A stretch of 64,000 nt of DNA from Halomonas organivorans (lineage in GTDB: Bacteria; Pseudomonadota; Gammaproteobacteria; Pseudomonadales; Halomonadaceae): the NCBI RefSeq assembly GCF_014192055.1, contig NZ_JACHXM010000002.1:172493-236492 (forward strand). The letters run 5' to 3'. Made by a program: the position numbers and the translations under genes. Of the stretch, positions 23,083-32,621 are shown piece after piece. The first letter of the stretch is position 1, and the number at the start of each line of letters is the position of its first letter. The notes under the pieces are model-generated. The model worked only from the letters and a program-made list of their open reading frames with translations, did no database searches and was not told the origin of the DNA.

Positions 23083-23279
23083 GCGGATGAGAGCTCTCCC
23101 GATGAATGACCGCGGCTTAGCTACAGCGTCACGTTAGGCCCACAAAGTTGTGTCATTTCATCCCACAGGATGTTCTAGCACATCACTGAGCGAGACCAAA
23201 TCGTCGATGATCGCCTGCACCAAACGGTCTACTCGATGCTGTTCGGTTTAGGCGCCACCTGTACGACTCAATGACACTT

Positions 23280-24179
23280 TCAAAATCCGGCTAACTCGGA
23301 CCGACAGAACTCGACAAGCGCCCGTGCCCTGGGGGAAACGAAACGTCCTGGTGGATAGACAGCGTAGAGCCCCACTCGTGGGAGGTGCCATTCGGGTAGC
23401 AACCTCACCAGGGCTCCCGCAGACAGATCCGGTGCCGCATACAGCTCATGCAGCACCGAAATCCCCATCCCTTCACGCAACAGGGCCCTTAACAAAGTGG
23501 TGGCATCCGTCTTACATTGCCCGCGCACTTGAACTCGCTCTTCTCGGCCATCCTGATGCACGAAGCTCCAAGTCAGCGGAGCGGGTAACAAACTGAGGGC
23601 TATCCAGTCATGGTTAGCTAGGTCAACAGGGGTTTGAGGCATACCAGCACGAGCCAGGTAGTCCGGCGAGGCCACCACCACTTGTTCGAAGTCTCTCAAT
23701 TTAACCGCCTTCTGACGGGATTCCTTGAGCCAGCCCAGACGGAAGGAAAGATCGATGCCTTCCTGAACCGGGTCGATGATGTGGTCACTGGATCGCAACT
23801 CAAGCTGAACCCCGGGATACACGATCATGAAACGGCGTACCAGAGGCGCCAAGGACTGCACCGCGAGCTCCATCGGTACGGAGAGGCGAAGGGGGCCTCG
23901 CAAGCCGGTCTTGGCCTGACCTACCTCCTCAAGCACTTCAGTTAGCTCAGAGAGCAGTGGGCCGCAGCGGCCGTATACGAACTCACCTTCCGGTGTCGTA
24001 TTGATCCGGCGGGTCGTGCGGCTGAATAGGGATACACCCAGCGACGCTTCTAGTCGGCTAACCTTCTGACTTACACGTGATTTTGCCACCCCAAGGCGAT
24101 CCGCCGCTGCAGTGAAGCCTCCAGCTTCGGCGACAGCAACGAAGGCCTTGAGGTCGTTGATATCGGGATCAGTGGCCAT
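23280..24179 (-). CDS. LysR family regulator, divergent from NAD(P)-binding protein
   Basis: The 299-residue regulator has an N-terminal winged HTH (FTAAADRLGVAKSRVSQKVS, about 22-41) and a substrate-binding domain, of the type that is often compared with DsdC/AaeR-like LTTRs (TTRRINTTPEGE at about 55-66). It is divergent from the oxidoreductase at 24289 with 109 bp between starts, so it probably regulates that gene and itself. The inducer cannot be predicted. Confidence 0.9.
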   Translation of the reverse strand: MATDPDINDLKAFVAVAEAGGFTAAADRLGVAKSRVSQKVSRLEASLGVSLFSRTTRRINTTPEGEFVYGRCGPLLSELTEVLEEVGQAKTGLRGPLRLSVPMELAVQSLAPLVRRFMIVYPGVQLELRSSDHIIDPVQEGIDLSFRLGWLKESRQKAVKLRDFEQVVVASPDYLARAGMPQTPVDLANHDWIALSLLPAPLTWSFVHQDGREERVQVRGQCKTDATTLLRALLREGMGISVLHELYAAPDLSAGALVRLLPEWHLPRVGLYAVYPPGRFVSPRARALVEFCRSELAGF

Positions 24180-24288
24180 GCGATTGTTCCGCTTTTGATA
24201 ACAGTGAAATCGAGTTTAGCCCGTTTTTCCGATCAATAGATCTAACCATACTGGCGTCACACCCTCACCCCCAAAGGGAGACATAGCC

Positions 24289-24927
24289 ATGAAGATCGCG
24301 CTGATCGGCGCCAGTGGTTTTATCGGCACCGCCCTGCTAAACGAGGCCCTGGAACGTGGCCACACCATCACCGCCTTGGTGACTCGCCCCGAGCGTCTAC
24401 CTTCCCATGATCGGCTTGCTGTCGTGCGGGCAGACGTGCTCGACATTCACCAGACATCACGACAGCTCCACGGGCATGAAGCCGTGATCAGCGCTTTCAG
24501 CGGTCATGCTCAGTCGGATGTTCAGGGCTACTACGAACGAGGTGCACGCACCATCCTGGAAGCGGTCAAGGCCGCCGAGATACCACGCCTGCTCATGGTC
24601 GGCGGAGCCGGAGCCTTGGAGGTCGCACCAGGCAAGCAGCTGCTCGACACCCCCACCTTCCCCGACCAGATCCGACCTACCGCCGAAGGGGCGCGTTCGT
24701 CGCTGACAATGTTGCGGGATGAGCCCGAGCTGGATTGGTGCATGCTCGCGCCTTCCGCGAAAATCGCTCCCGGGCGGCGGACCGGAAATTTCCGCCTGGA
24801 TAACGACCGCCTGCTAGTCGACAGCAACGGTGATAGCCATATCTCGGTGGAGGACTATGCCGTGGCCATGATGGACGAGCTGGAGCAACCGGCTCATTCT
24901 CGCCAACGTTTCACTGTGGGCTACTAG
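24289..24927 (+). CDS. NAD(P)-dependent atypical SDR (NmrA/YwnB-like)
   Basis: The 212-residue protein has a Rossmann GASGFIG motif at 7-13 and the fold of the small NmrA-like/NAD(P)H-binding oxidoreductases (VGGAGALEVAPG near residue 104, DYAVAMMDELE at about 187). These resemble flavin-reductase or epimerase relatives and often lack the classical YxxxK. AAAGGGAG precedes the ATG. Its divergent LysR neighbour suggests inducible expression, as in quinone- or electrophile-responsive pairs (inference). Confidence 0.87.
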   Translation: MKIALIGASGFIGTALLNEALERGHTITALVTRPERLPSHDRLAVVRADVLDIHQTSRQLHGHEAVISAFSGHAQSDVQGYYERGARTILEAVKAAEIPRLLMVGGAGALEVAPGKQLLDTPTFPDQIRPTAEGARSSLTMLRDEPELDWCMLAPSAKIAPGRRTGNFRLDNDRLLVDSNGDSHISVEDYAVAMMDELEQPAHSRQRFTVGY

Positions 24928-25514
24928 CACACAGTTCGGCGCACGCTTCATGAAGCGCCGCAGGACGATACCATGCCGTCGCTTTCTTGCCCCAGTGGTT
25001 ATACGTAACGGAGAGCAGCGGCGGCCCCCTTCCAAAGCACTCGGCCTCCATGCTGCCAACATCTCCCTATTGACGCGTTACGAGGGCAGACGACGAGCCG
25101 GTCATCCCAGGTAGCCGTTGCCCCTTCGCTCTGTCCAAAATGTCCTGCCCCTCCAGCTGGCCGCACGGACAATTCCGGCGCCTTGCACGACAAGGGGCCG
25201 CTGATAGCACGACCCTGCGATGTACCTTGGGCTCTCCCATCGAGGGACTCGCCACCCACCTTGTGCGCTCCATTTTTGTCTATTGACGAACAAGTTATCC
25301 ATAGACTAATGTGGTAGATACGACCAGCGCCACCAGTCTGTACTCTTCGAAACCATATTCGCTGCGATAACGGTCATTCACAGCATTAGGCACCTGCCGA
25401 CAGCTCTGGAATAAAATTCTTAAAATTCATGATGTTAATAGAATGCCGGCAGATTTTTTGAATCCGCCACATGGGTTTCATTTGAAACCATTAACCACGC
25501 AACGAGGATGAGCC
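24928..25514. other. 587-bp intergenic region; palindrome near the right end
   Basis: I see no supported gene here. The right 150 bp is AT-rich and must contain the promoter of the MBL-fold gene (for example TTAAAATTCATGATGTTAAT around 25420-25440). The palindrome at 25474-25489 is annotated separately. The left part shows mixed composition without open frames of convincing codon use. Confidence 0.55.
25474..25489. promoter_or_regulatory. Candidate operator palindrome upstream of MBL-fold gene
   Basis: GGTTTCA-TT-TGAAACC is an inverted repeat with 7-bp arms located 25 bp before the ATG at 25515, overlapping the expected transcription/translation start region. A dimeric regulator bound here would block expression. 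The regulator is unknown; the nearby IclR, LysR and TetR proteins are all candidates. Confidence 0.5.
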
Positions 25515-26483
25515 ATGAGCAAGAAATTCGCATCCCACGCCGATACTGAAGAGAAGCAGGTCAGCTTCGATAAGCTGGCTGAGGGCCTCTATGCCTATAC
25601 CGCCGAGGGTGACCCCAACACCGGCATCGTCATTGGCGATGACAGCGTAATGGTCATCGATACCCAGGCCACCCCGATCATGGCCCAGGACGTGATCCGC
25701 CGTGTCCGCGAGGTCACTGACAAGCCGATCAAGCACGTGGTGATGACCCACTACCACGCGGTGCGCGTGCTCGGCGCCTCGGCCTACAAGGCCGAGAACA
25801 TCTACGCCAGCCAGAACACCTATGACCTGATCGTCGAGCGCGGCCAGCAGGACTACGAGTCCGAGGTCGGCCGTTTCCCGCGGCTGTTCCAGGGCGTCGA
25901 CTCGGTGCCCGGCCTGACCTGGCCGACCATCGTCTTCCAGAAGGAACTGACCGTATTCATGGGCGAACGCGAGGTGCGCATCATGCATCTCGGCAAGGGC
26001 CACACCAAGGGCGACACCGTGGTCTGGCTGCCCGAGGAGAAGGTGCTGTTCTCAGGCGACCAGGTCGAGTACGGCGCGACCCCCTACAGCGGCGACGCCT
26101 ATCACGAGGAGTGGCCGTCTACTCTCGACAAGCTGCTTGCCCTGAAGCCGGAGAAGCTGGTGCCGGGTCGTGGCGAGGCTCTACAGACCCCCGCGCAGTG
26201 CCGTGAGGCGATCGAGGGCACCCGCGATTTCCTCGCCGACATGTACGAGAGCGTCAAGGCCGGCAAGGCCGCCGGTAAATCGCTGTCAGAGTGCTACGCC
26301 GAGACCTACGCAAAGCTCAAGCCCAGGTACGGCCACTGGGTGATCTTCGACCACTGCCTGCCCTTCGACATCACCCGCTGCTATGACGAGGCCGGCGGCG
26401 AGTATCCGGATCCACGTATCTGGACCGCCGAGCGCGATCAGGAAATGTGGCACTCCCTGCAGGAAGTCGTCGAAGCCCAGTAA
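25515..26483 (+). CDS. Metallo-beta-lactamase-fold hydrolase with altered metal site
   Basis: The 322-residue MBL-fold protein has the first histidines H79 and H81 in VMTHYHAVR, but the usual HxHxDH is broken: positions 83-84 are V and R. H163 (LGKGHTKGD) and D182 (LFSGDQVEY) are kept, while the common PGHG is PGRG (R219). It may bind one metal or work differently; I recall close homologues with the same THYHAVRVLGAS motif, so this is probably a subfamily feature and not damage. It has a good Shine-Dalgarno region and its own promoter region. The porin follows 340 bp downstream, suggesting a catabolic setting. Confidence 0.85.
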   Translation: MSKKFASHADTEEKQVSFDKLAEGLYAYTAEGDPNTGIVIGDDSVMVIDTQATPIMAQDVIRRVREVTDKPIKHVVMTHYHAVRVLGASAYKAENIYASQNTYDLIVERGQQDYESEVGRFPRLFQGVDSVPGLTWPTIVFQKELTVFMGEREVRIMHLGKGHTKGDTVVWLPEEKVLFSGDQVEYGATPYSGDAYHEEWPSTLDKLLALKPEKLVPGRGEALQTPAQCREAIEGTRDFLADMYESVKAGKAAGKSLSECYAETYAKLKPRYGHWVIFDHCLPFDITRCYDEAGGEYPDPRIWTAERDQEMWHSLQEVVEAQ

Positions 26484-26823
26484 CGCCTCGACGGGCCCCT
26501 CCTCCAACGAGACAACAAACGCCGCCGGTGCATGGCTCCGGCGGTGACAGGAGAGCTCGTCCCAATCCACCGACCGAATCCGCATTTGCTTCAGCCGCCA
26601 ATCTCTACGGCTTGATCAGAAGACGGTTCCCAAGGCACCAGTCCAAGCCGGGATGAGCCACACAGGGAATGGCTTGAGCAATGACGACTCATCGAACCAA
26701 AGGAGGAAAAAACAGAGCCAAGCACAAGCAAGAAGGGCAACAAACCCACTCAGCAACCAAGAAATTCAACGCCATAACTTTGTCTTTTGTCACATCCATA
26801 TACAACCAAACAAGGAAGACAAG
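26484..26823. other. Intergenic region upstream of the porin
   Basis: The 340-bp segment becomes AT-rich towards 26700-26820 and presumably carries the porin promoter and leader. Open frames across it (for example from 26653) are extensions of the porin frame or lack a start signal. No gene is supported. Confidence 0.6.
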
Positions 26824-27954
26824 ATGGAGCTCAGCAACACGACAAAAAAAACCTTGGCTACAGCAGCTGGCATTCTCGCACTTTCTGCTACTGGCACAGC
26901 CAGTGCTTATAGCACGAGCGTTGGTGATTCTACCGTTTCGATTTATGGGTATGCCAAGTTGGATGTCATCTATGATGTTGACAACGAACTTGGAAACTCA
27001 GTCATGAGGGGAGCACCACTACTCGATGGCCAAGAGGGATCCCGTGGCCACACCACCATGCATGCCTATCAAAGCCGCATTGGGTTCAGCACGTCGACGC
27101 CACTGAAGGGCAGCGAATTAAAGACCAGAATCGAGGGTGACTTCTATGGCGGGGGTGGAGGAGAGCTTCGCCTACGTCATGCATACGGCGAGTGGCGCGG
27201 AATCCTGGCGGGTCAAACCTGGACAAACTTTACAAGTTTCATAGCGACGACTCCAACTATCGACTTTACCGGGGTTGGTGGACAACCCCTGGGGCACCGG
27301 CAAGCACAACTTCGCTACACATCGGGAAACTTCTCTGTCGCTATCGAAGACCCCAAGGACAGGGGGGGAGAAGTCGATGCCATTGGCGCCAAGAGCCAAC
27401 TCCCCGACGTGACCGTTCGATACACGGATCGATCAGGTCCGATAAAGTACTCCACATCAGCAGTAGGCCGTTACCTGGAGTATGACAGTGCCGGTCTGGC
27501 CACCCCGCAGGACAGTGACAATACATTTGGCTGGGGTATCGCCTTGGAGGGCTCGTCCGACTTGACCGATAGCCTTACCGTTCGTGGTGGAGTGACCCAT
27601 GGTCAGGGCATTGGCGGCTACATGAACGGTGCCGTCATTTCCTCCCCGGCATTCGTGGATAGCGATGGTGACCTTCAAGCAATCGAAGCCACAGGCGGAA
27701 CCATCGGGGCTAGTTTAGCACTTGGAGAAGGTGACTTGAACGTTGCCTATAGCTTGATCAGCGCCGACATACCGGACAGCTACAGCCAGCCATCGAAAAA
27801 CGAAGAGTTCAATGAGGCCTGGATCAACTACATCTGGTCTCCTGCAGAAAACGTAAAGTATGGCATTGAGGCCAGCTGGCATAAGCGAGAAACAGTGGAT
27901 GGCCGGAGTGGCGATGCCACACGTCTACAAGGCATGGTAATGTATAGCTTTTAA
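26824..27954 (+). CDS. Outer-membrane porin, DcaP-like
   Basis: The protein is 376 residues from the ATG at 26824 (AAGGAAG upstream). A signal peptide covers about 1-27 and is cut after ATGTASA. The mature part begins YSTSVGDSTVSIYGYAKLDV, the usual opening of DcaP-type trimeric porins, continues in alternating beta strands and ends in the porin-like MVMYSF. It would admit small anions or aromatic/dicarboxylic compounds through the outer membrane. Codon use is clearly less GC-rich than its neighbours, which is common for highly expressed porins but could also reflect transfer. Confidence 0.85.
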   Translation: MELSNTTKKTLATAAGILALSATGTASAYSTSVGDSTVSIYGYAKLDVIYDVDNELGNSVMRGAPLLDGQEGSRGHTTMHAYQSRIGFSTSTPLKGSELKTRIEGDFYGGGGGELRLRHAYGEWRGILAGQTWTNFTSFIATTPTIDFTGVGGQPLGHRQAQLRYTSGNFSVAIEDPKDRGGEVDAIGAKSQLPDVTVRYTDRSGPIKYSTSAVGRYLEYDSAGLATPQDSDNTFGWGIALEGSSDLTDSLTVRGGVTHGQGIGGYMNGAVISSPAFVDSDGDLQAIEATGGTIGASLALGEGDLNVAYSLISADIPDSYSQPSKNEEFNEAWINYIWSPAENVKYGIEASWHKRETVDGRSGDATRLQGMVMYSF

Positions 27955-27991
27955 CCATTAAGTAGCACACCTGACATCACCCAGAAAAAGT

Positions 27992-28040
27992 CGGCGTTAC
28001 TCGAAAGGATGCTCCTCGAGTAGCGCCGGCCTTATTTTTC
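27992..28040 (+). terminator. Rho-independent terminator after the porin
   Basis: Arms CGGCGTTACTCGA (27992-28004) and TCGAGTAGCGCCG (28016-28028, one mismatch) are followed by TTATTTTT. It lies 38 bp past the porin stop. Confidence 0.85.
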
Positions 28041-28357
28041 AGAAAACGCCCTGGATGGCAGTAGATGCTCACAGCAGACAGGAAGCCAAAACAGCATCGT
28101 GGCTGTCACTATCTTCCCTCCAGCATATCCAGATAATCATCACGGCGGGTGAAACGCTTAAAATCACTCTAAATAGAGAAGAATGGAAACCTGGTGAAAC
28201 CCAATAACGTGGCGAGGCTCTATCAGCCGCTGCTAGACCTTCATCAATGTATCGACACGCCTAAAACGCGGCCAGTGCCCTTGTTCTCAAACTGAGACGC
28301 ATCGTTGATTACCAGGCGCCATAGCCATCGAGCCATGTGGGCGACAGGAGCAAGCGT
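28041..28357. other. Intergenic region upstream of the MFS gene
   Basis: About 317 bp with no supported gene. It includes the MFS promoter and, at 28346-28350, its AGGAG ribosome-binding site. Confidence 0.5.
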
Positions 28358-29515
28358 ATGAACACTACCGGACGGGTCATCCCACTGCTGGCCCTGACCG
28401 GCTTCGCCAGCATGGCCTCGATGCGTATCACCGATGCCATGCTGCCGGCACTTTCCATCACTTTCCATAAGCCGATCGCCGATGTTGCCCAGAACATCAC
28501 TGTCTTCACGCTTGCCTATGGGCTGATGCAGCTTGTCTACGGACCTCTCAGTGATCGACATGGTGCGCTGTGGGTCATCGGTCTAGCCTGCCTGGCCTGT
28601 GCCCTGGGTACCTTTGGCACCGCCCTCGCCCAGTCACTACCGATACTGTTCCTCTTCCGTGGGCTAAGCGGTGCTACCGCCGCGGCCATCATTCCGCTTT
28701 CCATGGCTTGGGTGGGGAGCCACGTTCCTTACGAACGCCGCCAGGTCACCTTGATGCACATGCTCTCGGGCACGGTGCTGGGACTAAGCATCGGCCAGTT
28801 AGCCGGGGGGCTGCTGGCCGATTCCTTCGGCTGGCAAACGGCCTTTTACCTGCTTACCGGCCTGTTTCTGTTTGCAGGTACCCTGCTGCTCAATGCCCTG
28901 AAGAGACACCCAGAGCTGGCCCCGCGTGGCACAGGCGAACGCGTCAACTTCCTGGAACGCATCGCCAGTATCCTGGCGATCCCCCGAGCACGACAAATTC
29001 TGATATTTGTTTGCCTGGAAGGGATCGCCGTCTTTGGCGCCCTGGCCTTCACCGCTACCCACCTTCACGATGGCCTGGACGTCTCGTTGTCGCTTGCCGG
29101 CGGGACGGTTGCTCTCTTCGGGATCGGCGGCCTGACCTTTGCTGGCCTGGCCCATCGGATGGTTACCCGCTTGGGCGAGACAGGCCTGGCAACTGGTGGA
29201 GGACTGCTGATGGGGTTCGGCTTCATCTGCCTGGCCCTGGCACCCTGGATCGGACTGGCCATGTTCGCCGCCTTCGCGACTGGCCTAGGCTTCTACATGA
29301 TGCACAGTACCTTGCAGACGAATGCGACACAGATGGCTCCCTCTGCCCGGGGCACCGCCATGGCGCTGTTCGCCGGTTGCTTGTTCCTCGGGCAGTCACT
29401 CGGCATCGCGCTAGGCGGCTTGCTGCTGCCCTGGTCCGGCAGCACGGGAGTATTGGTCGCTGCCGGCCTTTGGCTGTTCATGCTGGGGCTGATCTTGGCA
29501 AGACAGCTGCGCTAA
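28358..29515 (+). CDS. MFS transporter (drug/metabolite exporter type)
   Basis: The protein is 385 residues from the ATG at 28358 (AGGAG 7 nt upstream). It has about 12 hydrophobic segments in two sets of six. The loop 2-3 signature GPLSDRHGALWVI is present near residue 64 and the motif-C-like GLSIGQLAGGLLADSFGW near residue 146, favouring the drug:H+ antiporter branch. It would export a small molecule across the inner membrane. It sits between the porin and the downstream TRAP cluster but has its own upstream gap, so it is probably a single-gene unit. Confidence 0.88.
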   Translation: MNTTGRVIPLLALTGFASMASMRITDAMLPALSITFHKPIADVAQNITVFTLAYGLMQLVYGPLSDRHGALWVIGLACLACALGTFGTALAQSLPILFLFRGLSGATAAAIIPLSMAWVGSHVPYERRQVTLMHMLSGTVLGLSIGQLAGGLLADSFGWQTAFYLLTGLFLFAGTLLLNALKRHPELAPRGTGERVNFLERIASILAIPRARQILIFVCLEGIAVFGALAFTATHLHDGLDVSLSLAGGTVALFGIGGLTFAGLAHRMVTRLGETGLATGGGLLMGFGFICLALAPWIGLAMFAAFATGLGFYMMHSTLQTNATQMAPSARGTAMALFAGCLFLGQSLGIALGGLLLPWSGSTGVLVAAGLWLFMLGLILARQLR

Positions 29516-30439
29516 GGAGTGATCACCCCGGAAAAGGAGCATTTTCATGATATGAATGTATTACCTTAAAACGGATTTGGACAAACCGCAGACGACCACA
29601 TCCATCTCTTGATAGCCTTGCTGTTAAGCTTTCCTCTTGGTTCAGGTTCGCCCTTCAAGTGGAAGCCGCTTTTACATGCAGACCATTGGACATAGACAAT
29701 GGGTTCCCCATAGCCTTTCGTCTGCGTGGCCTCACATGGTCATTGAGACCGCCTCCCCCCTGAAAAAAAGATTTTCTGCAGCGCTTCGGCAAGGCGCCGT
29801 TACCAGTGCCACTTGGTGCAGACATTCCGGAACTTGTCGTTTATGTACTTGATGAAAACATTGAGTGGGCTTTCCTCAGCGGATGAAGGCCAGCGTCACC
29901 TATCACTCACGCGCCCAGCGGTAACACTCACGAGGACGCGTTCTGCCGCCAGCGTCTCCCTGATGGCGCTGTCTGACAGAATGCTCTAGGGGGATCCGCT
30001 ACCTACCTCTATGGCGTCTGCTTGATCTTCCGACCATGGCTGGTTGGCTTGGCGACCTGCTGTCGAGCCAGCTAGACCAACGGGACACCGCCCTCATGGG
30101 CGGCAAGGAGGATGATAATTACTCTTCGGGGTGGCAAGTATGCTTTATGGCGAGATACCTTCTACCGGAGAAACCGTTGCGAGTGTCTCGCATTTCCGGC
30201 AGGCCGGTTTCAGGACAAGGCTCTGTCAGCCCCAACCAAGTAAACCATTCACGCTACTATAAGCTACTATCAATTCGGGGGTCGGCATCAGTTTCCCTCT
30301 GCCAACCCCCGAGATATTCAGATAGCGCCTACGGAAAAATGCTATCCTCTTTATTCATGACACTGATCGACCTCATCCCAAAACTCATCATTCTTAAAGA
30401 TCATACGATTCGATACTGTCATGACCTTTAGAGATACCC
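29516..30439. other. 924-bp region without a clear gene
   Basis: The composition is lower in GC and frames are broken. A 40-codon open stretch at 29767-29886 (+), ending DIPELVVYVLDENIEWAFLSG, reads like a fragment of a real protein but has no start. The longer open frame at 30036-30431 (+) has atypical composition and no ribosome-binding site. This looks like decayed sequence between two functional blocks. Confidence 0.5.
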
Positions 30440-31909
30440 TCAACTCTGAAGGGTATTCGGAATCCACATCGCGAGCTGAGGATAGAGCAGCACCAGAATC
30501 AAAACGACGATCTGGATTGCCACAAACGGCAGGATCCCCTTATAGATATCGGCAAGTCTCACGCCGGACGGAGCCACAGCCTTCATGTAGAACAGGGATG
30601 GACCCATTGGCGGCGTCATGAAGGAAGTCTGGAGGTTGATAGCCAACATGATGGCAAACCAGTATGCCAGATCGCCCCGTGCAATGTGGTCACCGAAATC
30701 CAGGCTGAGGATGATCGGAGCAAACACAGGTAGCACGATGAGGGTGATCTCGATCCAGTCAAAGAAGAAGCCGAGGATGAAGACCAGAGCAAGCACGATG
30801 ATCAACAGATGCCAAGGTGTCAGATCCATCTCGGTCACAAAATCAGTGATCAAGTGCTCTCCACCCAGCAGGCGAAAGGTCAGGGCAAAGGCTGTGGCAG
30901 CAAGGATGATCATGAAGATCATGCCGGTAGTCGTGGCAGCTGCCCGCGTGGCATTGATGGTCGTAGCCCACCATTGGCGGTTCTCGGCGGAAAAGCGTGC
31001 CAATGGTCCCCCACCTACCTCATTTGCCGTTGCCCCCTCGATCGCAAAGCGGGTATAGCTCAGCAACGTATAAATCCCTGGTCGTACGAGGAATGCCAAT
31101 GCAAGCGAACCAGCGGCACCAATCCCCGCGGACTCCGTCGGCGTTGCCCAGCCGAACACGATCGAGCCGAGCACCAGGAAGATCAGCAGGAATGCTGGCA
31201 CAAGCCCCACCAGCAGAGTAACAATCAGTTGCCCCCAATCGGCATCAACGGCTCTGCCTCGTGTCGGCGGTGCAGCACTTGGCGACAGAAAGCTGACCAG
31301 CAGAATATAGACCAGGTAAAACACGCCCAGGAGAAGTCCAGGTCCGAAAGCCGCCATGAACATGGTGCCTACCGAACGCGAAAGAAGGTCTGCAATGATC
31401 ACCAGCATGATCGACGGCGGGAGAAGGATCCCCAGCGTGCCAGAAGCCGCGACAGTGCCGGTAGCCAAATGCGTCGAATAGCGCTTCTCCAGCATCACCG
31501 GCAACGCCAGTAGACTCAGCATCACAACCGAGGCACCGACGATGCCAGTGGCAGCAGCGAGAATAATGCCAAGCAACGTGACAGAGAGCGCCAATCCCCC
31601 TGGTACCCGTTGAAGCGCACGGTTGAGGCTATTCAGCATGTCCTTGGCGACACCGGTCTTCTCGAGCACGAGCCCCATGAACACAAACAACGGTATGGTG
31701 GTCAGAGTCAGGTTCTCGGCTGCTCCACTCCACATCCGTTGCGTGATGGTATAAAGCTGGATCGGGATCAGCTCCCCAGTGGCGATGCCGATGATGCCAT
31801 AGGCGATGCCGACTCCCCCCAGCACGAATGCCACCGGAAAGCCACTAAAAAGCAACACGGCCATCGTGGCAAACATGAAGATCGGTAGATATTCCACGAA
31901 GATATTCAC
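30440..31909 (-). CDS. TRAP transporter large permease (DctM family)
   Basis: The 489-residue protein is hydrophobic, with DctM hallmarks: ATGTVAASGTLGILLPPSIM around residue 146, an internal GWATPTESAGIGAAG stretch around 246, and TPPMGPSLFYMK near the C terminus. The length is at the long end of the family, as in mannitol/chloroaromatic-type TRAP transporters. It is last in a leftward dctP-dctQ-dctM operon and overlaps dctQ by 4 bp. It provides ion-driven import for the adjacent catabolic cluster. Confidence 0.93.
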   Translation of the reverse strand: MNIFVEYLPIFMFATMAVLLFSGFPVAFVLGGVGIAYGIIGIATGELIPIQLYTITQRMWSGAAENLTLTTIPLFVFMGLVLEKTGVAKDMLNSLNRALQRVPGGLALSVTLLGIILAAATGIVGASVVMLSLLALPVMLEKRYSTHLATGTVAASGTLGILLPPSIMLVIIADLLSRSVGTMFMAAFGPGLLLGVFYLVYILLVSFLSPSAAPPTRGRAVDADWGQLIVTLLVGLVPAFLLIFLVLGSIVFGWATPTESAGIGAAGSLALAFLVRPGIYTLLSYTRFAIEGATANEVGGGPLARFSAENRQWWATTINATRAAATTTGMIFMIILAATAFALTFRLLGGEHLITDFVTEMDLTPWHLLIIVLALVFILGFFFDWIEITLIVLPVFAPIILSLDFGDHIARGDLAYWFAIMLAINLQTSFMTPPMGPSLFYMKAVAPSGVRLADIYKGILPFVAIQIVVLILVLLYPQLAMWIPNTLQS

Positions 31910-32451
31910 ACGCCCCCCTTTTCCTCGGCCACGAGGTCGGCCGGTTTCGGATCTATCAAGGCCACCAGGGCACGTATCCCGCGACTAACCCCAGCCAGTG
32001 CCAGCAGGTAAATCCCCAGAGGCAGCATTGATTTGATGGCCCAGCGATAAGGCAACCCATCAATGGATTGGGATACCTCGTTGCGCACGAAGGACGTATA
32101 GGCGAAATCCGTGGCGTAATAACCGGTCACAGCACAGAACGGCAAGAGCAACAGCAGGATACCCAGCAGTTCAACCAGCTCACGGCCCTTGGAGCTGAAG
32201 GTCCCTGACACGAGATCGACCCGCACATGTTGATTGTGGATATAGGTGACGCCGAGGAAGCACATGATGAGGATGGTATGCAGATGCCACTCACCTTCCT
32301 GCAACTGCGTCGATCCCATCTGAAACAGGCGTCGCGTGGTGACGTCGAAAACTACGACTACGATCAGCCCCAGCAACGCGAAGGACGCGACTTTGCTCAG
32401 ACCGTTCAGCAACGCGTCGATGCCGTCGCTAATCTTAAGCAGGGCTCTCAT
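31906..32451 (-). CDS. TRAP transporter small permease (DctQ family)
   Basis: The protein is 181 residues from the ATG at 32451 (strong GGGGG purine tract upstream); the frame is open upstream to 32523 but without a ribosome-binding site. It has four predicted transmembrane segments and the VVVVFDVTTRRLF motif near residue 40. It overlaps dctM by 4 bp. The 170-bp gap to dctP contains a strong hairpin. Confidence 0.9.
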   Translation of the reverse strand: MRALLKISDGIDALLNGLSKVASFALLGLIVVVVFDVTTRRLFQMGSTQLQEGEWHLHTILIMCFLGVTYIHNQHVRVDLVSGTFSSKGRELVELLGILLLLLPFCAVTGYYATDFAYTSFVRNEVSQSIDGLPYRWAIKSMLPLGIYLLALAGVSRGIRALVALIDPKPADLVAEEKGGV

Positions 32452-32564
32452 GTTTTCCCCCCTCTCTTGGTCCAGGCACCTCACCTTCCCGATCTCCTGT
32501 GTGAAGTTCAGAGGTGGCGGCACCTGCCAGGGCCACCCTCATGGTTCTGAGCGAGACCCTATCG

Positions 32565-32586
32565 GCGGGCCCCGCAAGGGGCCCGC
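32565..32586 (-). promoter_or_regulatory. Intra-operon hairpin between dctP and dctQ
   Basis: GCGGGCCCC (32565-32573) and its exact complement (32578-32586) enclose GCAA. No U-run follows in the direction of transcription, so it is more likely an mRNA-stabilising or partial attenuation structure that favours binding-protein expression over permease. Confidence 0.65.
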
Positions 32587-32621
32587 ACTGTCTTGGCAAG
32601 ATCGTTTTCACAACCCCATGA

